Positions 10,758 to 21,699 of a stretch of 64,000 bases of DNA are shown here, one piece after another. This DNA comes from Muscardinus avellanarius (Eukaryota > Chordata > Mammalia > Rodentia > Gliridae): the NCBI GenBank assembly GCA_963383645.1, contig OY726560.1, forward strand, positions 156,024,623 to 156,088,622. The letters run 5' to 3'. Each line of letters starts with the position of its first letter. Within the stretch, counting starts at the first letter, position 1. A program made the position numbers and the translations under genes. The notes beneath the pieces were generated by a model. It saw only the letters and a program-made list of their open reading frames with translations, had not been told where the DNA came from and made no database searches.

Positions 10758-11303
10758 TTACATTGTTCTGGACTGTTACAGAGTATTAGGAGTGCCATAA
10801 CAAGAAGTCCGTAACACTTAGCTAGGTGACTGTAATGCAGTGCCACAGGACTGTTGTGTCCTCCTGCTTAGCCTGGAAGAGGTAGGAGGAACGTACACTG
10901 CACGTCACTCTACATAGCGCTATGGAACCAAGAGTCATCAAAATGGCTCATAGACTGACTGGTCCAAGAGGCAGAGCCTTGGGACACACAGCCACGCGTC
11001 TATTGTTCCGTGACTTCTCTTGAATTTGGAGATATGCCCTTTCTGATTGGGTCCCTCTCTCAATGTCCATCTGGGGTCTTAGCAATCAGCCATGGGCCAT
11101 GTATAGCTTAGCCTTGTGCTCCAGGAAAAAAGGGAAGACAGCTTCCATCAGTGATCGGTTTATTTTCTGGTTTTTAATCTGACCTTTTGGTTGAAATGCT
11201 AAGTAAACCAAAATGAGAATGAGTGATGGTCTTTTGGTCACTGTGTTGGGGTGAGAAGTTCCCAGTTCTCCATCTGAGACAGGTAACGAGTAGTAGGATT
11301 TTT
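10758..11303. other. unique non-coding stretch
   Basis: No repeat, exon or RNA gene recognised. Confidence 0.4.
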
Positions 11304-11511
11304 TTTCTCTTTTGCAGCACTGGGGATGGAACCCAGAGGCATTCGACCTCCGAGCTACACCCCAGCCCTATTTTTTATTCCTTATTTTGAAATAGGGTCT
11401 CATTGAGTTGCAGAGGGCCTCACTAAGTAGCTGAGGCTGTCCGAACACTGCGATCCTCCTGTCTCAGCCTCCTGAATGTTGGGATTACGAGCATGTGCCA
11501 CCATGCCAGAC
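11304..11511 (-). repeat. dimer A1 SINE
   Basis: Inverted complete dimer with 'gcactggggatggaaccc', 'ctacaccccagccctattt', 'agggtctcattgagttgcag' and a left-arm start near 'gtgccaccatgcc'. TSD TAGGATTTTT at 11294-11303 and 11512-11521. Confidence 0.92.
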
Positions 11512-11521
11512 TAGGATTTTT

Positions 11522-12699
11522 CTTTTTTTTAAAACCAAAAAAGAAGGTTCGAGTTTCCCCCAAGAGCAGTGTGAAGCAGCCCGACACTCCTCCGCTGCTC
11601 CCGCTCTCCCGGCCACAATCCTGAGAGTCCAGCCCTGCATGGTCCAAACAGTGCAACGGAAAGCTGAGAAAACCAGCCAGGGCGCAGAGGGCTCGGTTCC
11701 CTGGAAAGCAAGCTTTCTCTTCTAGTTACATCTTCTGGCCATGTGGCAACATTAACTTAGATAACAGAAAGCTGATCTCCTACAAAACTGCAGAAAAACC
11801 TACAAGAAAAATCTTCAAAAGAGTAATTTCCCCGCTCCCGCAGGGCTTTCTCAGGTGCCTGGCAGCCCCGAGTCACCTGTGTGGCTGCCCCTCTGCCCTC
11901 TGGGGTCCGATGTGGCATCAGGGATTCTCAGATCTGCATCCAATATCACGTAGAAACATCTGACAGGGTTTCTCGGAAGTGCGCTGCTTTGAAACCGTCA
12001 ACCTCTCTCCAGCGAGTCGCTGTTACAGGACGTGCCCAGGTGCTCCATCCTGCCCGTTCTCGACACCCTGGTGGGTGTGTTTTGATACTGGAACCGGTGG
12101 GCAGAAGACATAGTTTGCAGCTGAAGAAGGCAAGCTCTCGGGAGGGCTCCTAGCTGCAAGGGCGTTGGCATCCTCGGAGCCTTCCCAGTCGACAGCGTGA
12201 GATACTCCGGTCGCCCAGTAACGAAGGGGAAGTCTAGGGTAGCTTTGTTTATTTGCTGGGTCAATAATTTCAGTGACTATTCCAAAGCCTTCCTTCAGAG
12301 AGCAGAGAGGTAGTTCCGCTCAGATGCGGAGCTAAAGGATCTTCAGAGAGGAATGCTGTGTGTTTCCTTTGAGAGCCTTGGGCCACATACGGATCAAGAG
12401 ATCCAACTTCCATCTTATACGGGGCAAGGTGATTTGAACCACGGTGAAATCTCAAAGCATACGGCTTCCATAAATTTTGTATGCCCGCTGAGACTTGGAC
12501 ATGACTCAGCTCTGGGGAGATTAGAATTTTCTATTTACATCACCTAAAAGAACACAGGATTATTTCCTTTCTTTTCTTGTGGTTCCAAAGCGCCTGGCTG
12601 TGTGGCCGAAGAGGAAGGTGTTACTCCTCCACTGATTTTAAAGGAAGTGTTCAGTGATTTCCTACTAGGTGCCCCTCTTCACCCAGCTTAGCTCTGTGG
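11522..12699. other. unique non-coding stretch
   Basis: About 1.2 kb with no recognised repeat and no open frame carrying a protein motif. Scattered CpGs around 11960-12230 are the only notable feature. Confidence 0.4.
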
Positions 12700-13920
12700 G
12701 CCCCTCCAATTGCTCACCACTCTCTCTGCCCCTCCTCCTCGCCTTCCTGGCCAATCAGGAACCCTGGTGCCACCCAGCTACCTGCCCACCCCAGGACAGC
12801 AACCTGAGCCCAAAATGGCTGCAGAGCTGAGCTCCCTCTGCAAACCTGGCACATGCCTCCACCTGACAATCCTGACCTTCCTTGGCATATCACCTTTCCT
12901 TGCACCCAAGATAACGTTTCCTCTCGTCTAGATGCCCCCTTCCCACGTCTCCATTCCCTGTGCATGAGTGACCTGCCTCTGGCCTCAGCCACTGCGGACT
13001 GTGCCTGTCTGTAGGGCTCTCCCGTTCCTCCCTGTTCTTTACTTGCAGTGAGCTCCTACCAGCCTTCTTCCTTCCCTGAGAAGAGAGATGCCAGCCTACC
13101 CAGAGACCTGTGTCCATTCCAACCCTCCCTCTGAGCCTTCCCTCTGACTGCCACGAAGGAGGTGCCCCTGCCTCTGTGGGAAGCAGCTCTTCTGACCTTG
13201 TTCTGGCTTCCAGCCCTCTGGCTCCTTGCGTACACGGGCTCCTGCTTCTGCAGCCCTGCGGCCTCTCTTCTCCAGGAGACTTTAAGTATGCTTGGATCTG
13301 TGGCTGGTAGACACCTCTCCAAAGCCTCCCGGGGGCTCTGCTCTGCTGCCAGCAGTGTGAGCGCCTGTGTCTGCTTCCTCCCATCCACACTCTCCCCAGC
13401 CTTCCTGTCAAGGTCACCCAAGACCTCCACGCCACCGCCATGGTGCTCTCTCCTGTCTTTACCCCAGTGACCTCCTAGCTGCCTCTGGAGCGGACCACTG
13501 TCCTTGAAAGTGTTTTGTCTCCTACCTGTGGGCAGATGAGACTCCGGGTTACTTTCCAGTCCTGCTCCTCTCCACCTGTGAGCGAGGACTCCTGCCCAGA
13601 TGTTCGCCTGACACCGCCAGGACCCTCAGGCCTCATTCTGGGCCTTTTGCTCGCACCTGGGGAAAATCCTGACCTATGTGCGTCTCTCCAGCTTTCGCCA
13701 CCCAGGGAGTCCGGGCCGGGCCACCGTGGGCTCAAGCGCACCTCGAGCTTCCCAGCAGTCCACTTCTTAACCGCAGCCTCAGCTTGTCCACGTCTGTCCA
13801 TCTCTCGGGTCCCACCTAGTCCTAACGAAGTTTATTTCCTAATTAGGTTAGGATCACAGTCTCCTAGACCGTCCTCCTGCATCCAAGCCCGCCCCTTGCA
13901 GAGCATCACCACGCGGCTGC
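12700..13920. other. C/T-rich unique or highly diverged stretch
   Basis: The plus strand is pyrimidine-rich with many CCTCC/CTTCC motifs, giving overlapping Arg/Gly-rich minus-strand and Ser/Pro-rich plus-strand frames of 90-183 codons. These come from skewed composition. Diverged L2-type sequence is possible, but I cannot demonstrate it. Confidence 0.35.
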
Positions 13921-14160
13921 AGCGGGCTTTTTAAAACACAGACCTTCCTGTGCCCTTGCCACCTGTTCGACCTCATGGGGCTGAATGTCTTTATCGGATC
14001 CCTGGGCCCCTCCCTGAGCTGCCACCCCACCCTCCAGGTCTCTGATCTCAGCTACTGCAGTCTCTTCTTTGCTTTTTTCTGTTCACTAGGGTCTGTTTTC
14101 TGGCCCTTCATCATGCAGGGCTCCTTGCTGGGCCCTCCTCCTGTGGCTCCAGACTGGAGC
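13921..14160 (-). repeat. L2-like LINE fossil, tentative
   Basis: A 'gctttttaaaacacagacc' segment followed by C/T-rich text with 'ccaccccaccctccaggtctctgatctca' spacing resembles the reverse complement of an L2 3' region. Strong divergence makes this tentative. Confidence 0.35.
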
Positions 14161-14219
14161 CTCCCTGCTCCTCCCTATGCCCTGCACCCACCCTCCCGCC
14201 CCCCTGCCCCTACCTTTCT

Positions 14220-14422
14220 TTTTTTTTTTTTTTTTTTTGGTGGTACTGGGGTTCCTGGAAGCCCTTCTACTTCTGGGCTACACTCCCAGACCTATTTTTA
14301 CATTTTTATTTGGAAACAGGGTCTCCTAAGCCAGCGCGCGCGGCTGGCTTCGAACCTGCGCGATCCTCCTGTCTCAGCCTCCCAAGCGCGGGGATTACAA
14401 GCGTGCGCCACCATGCCCGGCT
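14220..14422 (-). repeat. dimer B SINE with exact 16-bp TSD
   Basis: Inverted complete dimer B: poly-T, 'ggtggtactggggttcctgg', 'cactcccagacc', 'ggtctcctaagccagcgcgcg', 'cgaacctgcgcgatcctcc' and 'gtgcgccaccatgcccggct'. The TSD CTGCCCCTACCTTTCT is exact at 14204-14219 and 14423-14438. CpGs in the left arm are largely intact, consistent with recent insertion. Confidence 0.96.
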
Positions 14423-14739
14423 CTGCCCCTACCTTTCTATTTTCTCACCAAGTGCATTTGCTTTATTCCCCGACATCATCTTATTGTCTTCCTTTGCTTA
14501 TGTACTTGTTCTTGGTCTTGGCCACCCCTACCCCCACTTTCCAGTGAAAAAGAAGCCTGGGGAGGTCCGATTTGTTTTACCTGCAGCTGGATCTCCTGCC
14601 CAGAAGGGTGCCTGGCAGGCAGGGCGTGCTCGAAAACTAGTCACTTAAAGTCAAGTGATTGCATTGGGAGCCTCAAAAACTGCACCAACAAAATGAAAGT
14701 CAACACAGCAGCAAACCTGTGCTCTGTGCCTGCCCGTGG

Positions 14740-14895
14740 TGCACATTCACAAACATGTCAAAGTCAGTCACCAAGCCCAACATGAGGAGGGAATTGGGGA
14801 AGGGCTGACTGGGTGATGTGCGCATGTATGCCTCTACCATCTTGTACTCCATTAAGAGGTAGGACTACAGCGTGCCAATAAAAAGCAAAAAAAGT
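14740..14895 (+). mobile_element. L1 3' UTR fragment
   Basis: Terminal L1 sequence with 'aaagtcagtcaccaagcc', a shortened purine-rich stretch, 'gggtgatgtgcgcatgtatgcc' and 'gtgccaataaaaagc'. It matches the lineage of the large L1 at 39600-45440 rather than the copies at 9496 and 62508. Confidence 0.85.
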
Positions 14896-14926
14896 TAAAT
14901 AAATGGTGAGACAAAATCCAGAAAAA

Positions 14927-14959
14927 AGGAAGGAAGGAAGGAAGGAAGGAAGGAAGGAA

Positions 14960-14997
<38 letters not shown>
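14927..14997. repeat. (GGAA)n(GAAA)n tetranucleotide repeat
   Basis: About nine GGAA units pass into about nine GAAA units, a pure purine tract just downstream of the L1 fragment. It may have grown from that element's A-rich tail region. Confidence 0.96.
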
Positions 14998-15084
14998 GCG
15001 AGCTGCTCACGTACCTTGCAGCTCTGAGTTTCAGCTCGGAGCCAGGTGTCTTAGATGCTCTTACTTTATGTGGGTGTTATGGCC

Positions 15085-15375
15085 TGATAAATCCCTAGGT
15101 TGAAAATGTCGTAAGTCAAAAGAGCATTCCGTGCATTTCACTTGAGCTACTAAGCATCCTGGCTTAGCACCACGCAGTGTCAAGGATCACTTGCTCCTCT
15201 TGATTCAGGGACTGACTGATACCACCATCAGTGTCCAGCATCAAGAGAGGGCCACTCAGCATATTGCTAAAACTGAAAGCATAGTTTCTACTGAATGTGT
15301 ACAGCTTTTGCACTGCTGCAAGGTTGGAAAATTGTACTTGGAAACCTCATAAGTTGGGGACCATCTACATAAGGC
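15085..15375 (+). mobile_element. ancient DNA transposon fossil (Tigger-like, family uncertain)
   Basis: The left end carries 'ggttgaaaatgtcgtaagtc', the middle 'agtttctactgaatgtgtac', and the right end 'cctcataagttggggaccatct'. These recall a mammalian non-autonomous element with inverted ends built on a 'cgtaagtcggggacc' motif. No coding capacity. The family name is not certain. Confidence 0.55.
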
Positions 15376-15433
15376 TCTTGATGACCCTGAGATGTTGATA
15401 CTGTTGTCCCATTAAATAGAGGAAGAAGCCAGC

Positions 15434-15628
15434 CAGGCCTGGTGGCGCACACTCGTAATCCTGACATTTGGGAAGCTGAGACAGGAGGATCGCGGTTCAA
15501 GGACAGCCTCAGCTACTTAGTGAGGCTCTTTGCAACTCAGGGAGACCCCGTTTCAAAATAAAGACTAAAAAATAGGGCTGGGGGTGTCGCTCAGAGGTAG
15601 AATACCCCTAGGTTCCATCCCCAGTACC

Positions 15629-15671
<43 letters not shown>
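15434..15671 (+). repeat. dimer A2 SINE with (TAAA)n tail
   Basis: Starts 'agccaggcctggtggcgc'; left arm has 'gacagcctcagctacttag', and the right arm has the A2 form 'ggttccatccccagtacc'. The tail is about ten TAAA units (about 15630-15671). Confidence 0.93.
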
Positions 15672-16559
15672 GGAAGCGGAGGCTCACTGATACTGAGTGA
15701 CCAGCCAGGGTCCACAGGAACAGAAGGCCTACTTGTTCTGGTAACTTAGTGCCCCAGTCCAGTTCTGACCTAGGCTGTGGTACCCAGATACATGAGCAAA
15801 CATCATTCTGTATGTTTCTGGGAAGGTGTTTTTTGGGTGACATCAACATTGAAATCAGTAGACTTTGAGTTGAGCAGATTCTCTTCTATACTGTGGGTGG
15901 GCCACATGCAACCAGTTGAAGGCCTAGGTGGAAGAAATACTGACCTGTCCCAAGTAAGAAGGAATTCTGCCAGCAACAGCTTTGGGGCAGGAAATGCACC
16001 TCCTCTTTGTCTAACTCATCAGGTGTCTGGACTCCCCAAGCCTCTGTCTCTCTCTATCTTTCATTTCTCTGGGAGCCTTGGCTCATACAACCTCTGAAGG
16101 AAAATACAATTTGTCCTCAGGGTTAAAGAACTTCAAAGCCTGTGTTCTGTCCATGGGCCCCTGGTGCTTCCCAGATAAAAAGGGAAGAAACAGACACATA
16201 GGGAAGAGATATAAAGACATACAAAGGCTGTAAGAAGGAATGAATCAGTGACTCGGCCGCCTCCCGCTGCGTGGCAGTGTCTGACCCAGCCTAGCCAGTC
16301 TGCGGGCCCCAAAGCTGGGTCATGTTCCCAGCAAGAGGTTCCTGGACCAGCTGGGGGCCAACAGTAGCCAGAGAGGGTGGCTATGGGAGGATCTCAAGTG
16401 GGTAAATTATCTTACCCAAGCCTTGGATATTTTCAACTGTCAGATTGATGGAATCTGACATTCGAATGCCCTACGGTTTCCTAGCCAGCTTGTGAATCTC
16501 CATCTTAGGATTCTCACATTCCGGTAGGGCCCAGTTCTATGGCGGGTAAAGGGGGCTCT
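15672..16559. other. unique non-coding stretch
   Basis: No repeat or exon recognised. Confidence 0.4.
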
Positions 16560-17060
16560 CATGGGAAAGTCGTCACTCCCACAGCGTGTCTGTGACAATA
16601 TGGCCAAAGGAGGCAGTTTGATCAGAAGTTGGGAACATAATCCACTTAGTAACTCGAGCCTTCAATGTGCTATTATGTCCAAAAGGCTTTTAAATGGCCA
16701 TGTTTTTAATGGAAAGATGAAAAACAGGGATATTTTATTAAATATTTATCTCATTAATAAACACAGGATAATCATTGCTTTTTATTTTGAATTAACTTTT
16801 CCATTTGGGTTCAGCGCACATTTCGCAGACTCACTCTCTTCTCTCGATGCGAGGGGCTCAATTACAAAAGCACAATTGGACTTCTTCTCGGCATGAAAAT
16901 GGAACAGCAAATGAAATTGCTTTCCTCCCCCCAACGGTTGTTGCTACGAAGAAACACAATTGAATATGACAGTCGTCTGCTGCCCAGGAATTGTGTTTGG
17001 ATGAAGTTTGGGGATTAAATGCAATTATACAAGAGTAAATTTCCCATGACCATCCGTGTT
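16560..17060. promoter_or_regulatory. candidate conserved non-coding element
   Basis: Repeat-free AT-rich block with many homeodomain-type cores: TTTTTAATGG near 16706, a run of TTATTAAATATT near 16735, and CTCATTAATAAAC near 16751. A short CpG-bearing part follows around 16815-16855. The texture is that of developmental enhancers. Conservation was not testable. Confidence 0.35.
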
Positions 17061-18424
17061 CAAGGACTTATTTTAAAAGTAGAGGGAAAGTGAAGCTATA
17101 GAATACATGGAGCCGGGATGACAAACGTCCTTTGTACCTCTGGCCTGTGTGCACTGCAGAAATAGCGCTGTATCTGTGTATGGGGGCCAAGCTCATGAAA
17201 ACGTGGGGCAGGAAGCAGAGACACCAACCTGCGAATTCAGTCTGTGGGAAAACCAGGTGGTGCCTGCCATCTTCTTATCCCTCCTTCTCCATGTCTCAGA
17301 TAGCTGCCATTCTTCCTTATTTAGTGGTTTATTCTTTACTATCTGGCCAGATAAGATAGTATAAAACATTACTCAAAGACACCAAGAATATGACACCTGG
17401 CAAACTGGAGCTTTGCAGCCGCTGTGGATCAAAGGATCAGCCTCAGCCGTGCCCTTGCTCACTGCCCAGCCACTGGCAGTGAGGCCCACAGATAGTTTCC
17501 CCAACAAGAACCACGGCCCAGGGACGCTGCCTGAAGCCTCAGGGTTGTGCATTGCACAACAGCAGCCCGGGTGGGGACAGGCGAACAGCAATCACAGACT
17601 GCAGTGTCCATGGGGGCCCTGGGTCGTGCAGTGGGGTGCCACACGCCACTTTCCAATCCAACCCCCTCAGAGGCAGGGGTGCCTCCAGCCCCTCTCTGGC
17701 TGGCCTCGGGGACCTGGCCTCCAGCCCATTGGTCCTCGGGTGTCTCCAAGGTGTCCGGCTCCGAGGAAGGAGCCTTGCAGTGAGTTGAACTCTGGATTCA
17801 TGCAGCTGCGGAGCCACAGCTCTGCTTCCTGGGGCATGCGGCTTGGCTTTTCACTCGGGTTTTCCTACTTTATTATGTCTAGCTCAGGAGTCTGGCGCTG
17901 CAGAGTAGAAACCCATGTGCCCCGGGCTCCTTCTGGACTCCTTCCACACCTGCCCTCGTCCCACCCCGGGGCTGGGGGTCAGGTCCTCCAGTAGAGGGAG
18001 GGCTGCCCATTGTCTGACTTCTGATTTGCCTGCCTCAGGTCCCATCATCTTGACCAGACGCCTAACACTTCCCGAATCTGAGCTGGGGCCCGATGCGTAT
18101 CTTCAAGGACCCCACTTCTGCACCCAGTGAGAATTTGGTTCCTCTGACCTGGCTCCATCTCGTGCTAGGGAGGAAGCCAGTCTCCAGCCACTCTGGTATG
18201 CTGCCCCTTCCCTGACAGGTGTCCCCGGAGAGGTGTCTCAGCGAAGAACGTGAGCTGATGGCTACAGGCAGTGATCAAAGAGAGCGAATTCCACTGTGTT
18301 GGTTCAACAACATCAGAGAAAGAAGTCAAGAATATAGTCTCAGAAGGAGCATAAAGTATGCAATAAAGGCCAATGCATAATTAATGAATATCATGTCTCT
18401 TACATAGCGCTCTTCAAAACCAAG
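17061..18424. other. unique non-coding stretch
   Basis: About 1.4 kb, GC-rich over 17400-18130. Overlapping frames up to 193 codons lie on both strands over 17410-17990, but none has a recognised domain, and several frames being open at once points to composition rather than coding. Confidence 0.4.
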
Positions 18425-18570
18425 CACCGATGTGTGATTATTCCTCACATCACCATAAAATAGGGACTGGGCAGATGTTGGCTGCTCTTATAAATAAGGA
18501 AACAGGAGAGAAGCCCAATGATTTTCCAAAGGAAACTACCATAGCAAGGAGAATGGAGCCCAATAATCTC
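18425..18570 (-). repeat. MIR-like fossil, tentative
   Basis: The order 'ataaaatagggactgggcag', 'ataaggaaacaggagag' and 'gattttccaaagg' weakly follows the inverted MIR core. Highly diverged. Confidence 0.35.
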
Positions 18571-18819
18571 AAATCCCAGTGGTGATGCCGTTAAAATGTC
18601 AATGTAAATCTCCACTCATCTTTCCACTAATCTGAGGCAATCACTCAGTGTCTCTGTTTATGGTGCTGAGCCTCCCGGTACTGTGACAGGTTCAAACCAG
18701 TTGACGAGTCACCCAAGAGAACTCATCTAAGTATATAGAAGTGGCGGCCCGGCCCAGCGGCAAGGAGACAGAACCTTGTCATGCTGCCTCATGTAGGGCT
18801 TTGGGAGGATTCAGTTATC

Positions 18820-19017
18820 AGGTGGTGCTCACCTGTAATCCCAGTACTTGGGAGCCTGAGACAGGAGGACCAGAGGCTCGAGGCTGGCCTCAGCAATTTA
18901 GCAAGACCCTCAGCAACTTAGTGAGACCCTGTTTCAAATTAAAAATAAAATAGGGCTGGGAATGTGGCTTGGAGGTAGAATGCCTTTAGGTTCAATCCCC
19001 AGAGCCGATAGGAGGAG
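18820..19017 (+). repeat. dimer A1 SINE truncated by the assembly gap
   Basis: The dimer runs from 'aggtggtgctcacctgtaat' through 'cagcaacttagtgagaccctg', the A-rich linker and right arm 'ggttcaatccccagagcc'. The gap begins where the 3' tail or a tail-derived simple repeat would be. Confidence 0.9.
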
Positions 19018-19217
19018 NNNNNNNNNNNNNNNNNNNNNNNNNNNNNNNNNNNNNNNNNNNNNNNNNNNNNNNNNNNNNNNNNNNNNNNNNNNNNNNNNNN
19101 NNNNNNNNNNNNNNNNNNNNNNNNNNNNNNNNNNNNNNNNNNNNNNNNNNNNNNNNNNNNNNNNNNNNNNNNNNNNNNNNNNNNNNNNNNNNNNNNNNNN
19201 NNNNNNNNNNNNNNNNN
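19018..19217. other. assembly gap (200 N)
   Basis: Exactly 200 ambiguous bases. The round number suggests a placeholder rather than a measured length. Confidence 1.
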
Positions 19218-19368
19218 GGCTACAAGGATCAATAAATAGCAAGACATTTGTCAAAGGTCGCGCAGCTGGACCAGTGTCCTTATAGGACATTTTTTGTGTG
19301 TGAGATGACAGTGACCTTTGTGGAAGGTTGCAGTCTTCAGAGAGTCCTTGAGATGGTTTTTATCATAG

Positions 19369-19370
<2 letters not shown>

Positions 19371-19406
<36 letters not shown>
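19371..19406. repeat. (GT)n microsatellite
   Basis: About 18 GT units followed by a GTGCATGCGTGTGCACACATG alternating purine-pyrimidine extension. Confidence 0.96.
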
Positions 19407-19408
<2 letters not shown>

Positions 19409-19445
19409 ATGTGCATGCGTGTGCACACATGTGGGCACGTGTGGG

Positions 19446-19530
19446 TCTCATCCTTCCCTCAAGACCTCCTGACTCCATTTTATTTTGGTTTGACATAAGT
19501 GACTCCATTTTGACTCAGATAACTTTCACA
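19446..19530 (+). repeat. unnamed dispersed repeat, copy 1
   Basis: Segment with 'caagacctcctgactccatt', 'ggtttgacataagtgactcc' and 'attttgactcagat'. The reverse complement of 22965-23050 reads through in the same order with scattered differences. The two copies therefore belong to one family in opposite orientation. An ERV/LTR origin is possible but not shown. Confidence 0.6.
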
Positions 19531-19934
19531 TTTACTCCAGGCAGTAATTGAAAAGAAAGCAGGATTTGCCACGGGAATATTAAACAAAGTTGGATTAAAA
19601 AAGAAAAGTATTACAAAGCTGAGGTATAAAACCTGGGGTGAAAATCAATATTGGTTTCATCTTGAAATGCAAAAATAATTAATATCAGAGTGAAAATTGC
19701 AGGCAATAAAACGACAAACTGAAACAAAATGACCAAGGGAGATGGTGCGCCGCTTTGCTTAGTTGCTAATGACTTCCATAGACTAAAAATAAGCAAATAA
19801 GCAAACATTCAAAAGCACAACAAAGCTCCACTGAATCTAACTAATTTAATTAAAAGCAAATCCTTTTTAAGTATCTATATGTTTATAAAAATTGAGTAAC
19901 AAACAAAACCTCAGGAACTTCCAAGAAAATGGCA
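19531..19934. other. AT-rich stretch, probably old L1-derived
   Basis: A-rich plus strand continuous in texture with the ancient L1 that follows, but with no motif I can place securely. Confidence 0.3.
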
Positions 19935-19984
19935 AAGGTTTTCTGACCACAGTGCAATAAAACTAAAATTAATAGCAAAGGAGA

Positions 19985-20043
<59 letters not shown>

Positions 20044-20106
20044 AGAGAGGAGAGAGGAGAGAAAGAGAGAGAGCGAGAGAGAGAAGAGAGAGAGCGAGAG
20101 AGAGAG

Positions 20107-20160
<54 letters not shown>

Positions 20161-20645
20161 CTCCACTATTAGCAAATGTACAAACATCTCCTAGTTTACT
20201 CTTAGGCCAAAAAAAAAAATTAAAACCATAAAACACAGTAGCTAAAAATAATGGTAACAAAAACAACACATACTAAATCTTAAAGCTGTACGCAGAGAAA
20301 AATGTTCAAAATTCTTTCACTGCTAATCACTACAGAATGAAAGCAAATGGATTAGGATCTACATTAAGTGGGTAGAGAAACAACAACAAAATAAACACAA
20401 GCAGCAAAAGTAAGGAATCAATAGGGGTAAGTACAGATATGAGTGAATTAGCAGACAAAAACAGAAAAATAAAATCAAGAGCTGATTTTTTTTTAGAGAA
20501 AAGAACCCCAGAGTAAAATAAATAAACTACTTGCTAGACAAATCAAGAAAAAAGTGAGAAAGTACGAAAATGAGAAATATAAATAGAAAAATAACCATAG
20601 ACATAAAAGGAGTTAAAAGAATTCAAAACAGTGTTTTGCACAACT
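19935..20645 (+). mobile_element. ancient L1 (L1M-type) ORF2 fragment, copy 1
   Basis: 'ttctgaccacagtgcaataa' matches the end of the L1 endonuclease domain (the SDH catalytic-site region). 'aaagctgtacgcagagaaaa' and 'ttagcagacaaaaacagaaa' follow, then 'aatcaagagctgatttttttt' and 'ttgctagacaaatcaagaaa' from the linker before reverse transcriptase. No frame is open. A long GA repeat is embedded in it (19981-20158). Confidence 0.75.
19981..20158. repeat. (GA)n polypurine tract
   Basis: About 178 bp of almost pure purine, mainly GA repeats, with GGAGA and GAGC interruptions at 20040-20110. It lies inside an L1 fossil. Confidence 0.97.
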
Positions 20646-21280
20646 CTCATTAATACATTCGAAAGTGTGAATGAAGTCAATCACTGTATTTCTGTTCCTG
20701 TTTCCCAGCATCCCTTGCCAAAGGGACATCTGTGGGAAAGGGGGGTTCTGGGGGAAGTGTCTGCACTCCTGGTAAAGAACAAACACAGATGTACTCCGAG
20801 TGGCTGCAGTCTCCTTGAAACCAGGAGGAAAACGCCAAGAGACACAGGAACGGGACATGGTTGAGCTGTGGAATGAACGAATCTTCTACCTCCAGGTTTT
20901 TTGTTAATGGAGAAAATGAACTTTTTGTTTGGATCTTTATTACCCAGATTTCAGTTATTTGCAATGAAATATATTTCTAACTCCAGAGTTTCCTTTTTAC
21001 CATGTCAAAGCCAGTGCCTTGCATTTATTTTTAAAAACAGGAACAAAGCAAGAATGTATCCATGGCCACTTCTAGCCATTGTAGTGGAGGCACCAGCCAG
21101 TGCAACATGACAAGAAAATCCAAAGGGAAAATAAAGCAGAAAAAGGGAAAGGCTAACTATTATTAATTTTAATGCTATGTCTAATAATTAGAGCACCCAA
21201 GTAAATGCATTGAAAGCTATTATTATAAATATAACTTAAAAGGTGTCTGGCCACAAATTATTATGTAAAATAAATGAATT
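20646..21280. other. non-L1 spacer between two L1 fossils
   Basis: No family recognised. It interrupts the L1-like texture between copies 1 and 2. Confidence 0.35.
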
Positions 21281-21464
21281 TACTGTCAGGTGTGGTGGGG
21301 CATGCCTGTAATCCCAGTACTTGGGAGGCTGAGAGAGGAGTGCAGGTTCAAAGTAAATCTCAGCAACTTGCTAAGATCCCATATCGAAATTAAAAAAATA
21401 GGGCTCGAAGTGTGCCTCAGAGGTAGAATGCCCCTGGGTTCAATCCTCAGTATCACCACAAACA
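21281..21464 (+). repeat. dimer A1 SINE, short left arm
   Basis: 'gtcaggtgtggtggggcatg', 'cagcaacttgctaagatccc', 'aaaaaaatagggctcgaag' and 'gggttcaatcctcag'. The left arm is shortened by a few bases around 21335-21345. Confidence 0.9.
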
Positions 21465-21699
21465 TATACATACACATACTGGATTTACTAAAAATAAAAT
21501 CACAAAGTAGAAAACATAATGGAAGAAAAGATCTCACTTATAATGACCACAAATTGATGAAATAACTAGGAAGACGTAGAAAAACGAGTCTTAAACCAGT
21601 AAAAATTTTCTTGTTCTTAAAAAGCAATGCTTAATATTATAATGTGAGTTCTTTCTATACAAATTATAAATTCAATACAGTCTTTAAAAGAAAGCTAGT

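Noticed and set aside
12890..13441. 183-codon minus-strand frame
   Set aside because: Arg/Gly/Ser-rich product of a pyrimidine-skewed stretch; composition explains it.
15630..15671. CRISPR-like or other array
   Set aside because: Simple TAAA units of a SINE tail; no spacer structure. No CRISPR array is expected or seen in this mammalian DNA.
17413..17994. 193-codon plus-strand frame
   Set aside because: GC-rich sequence with several frames open on both strands at once; no recognised motif or exon boundary.
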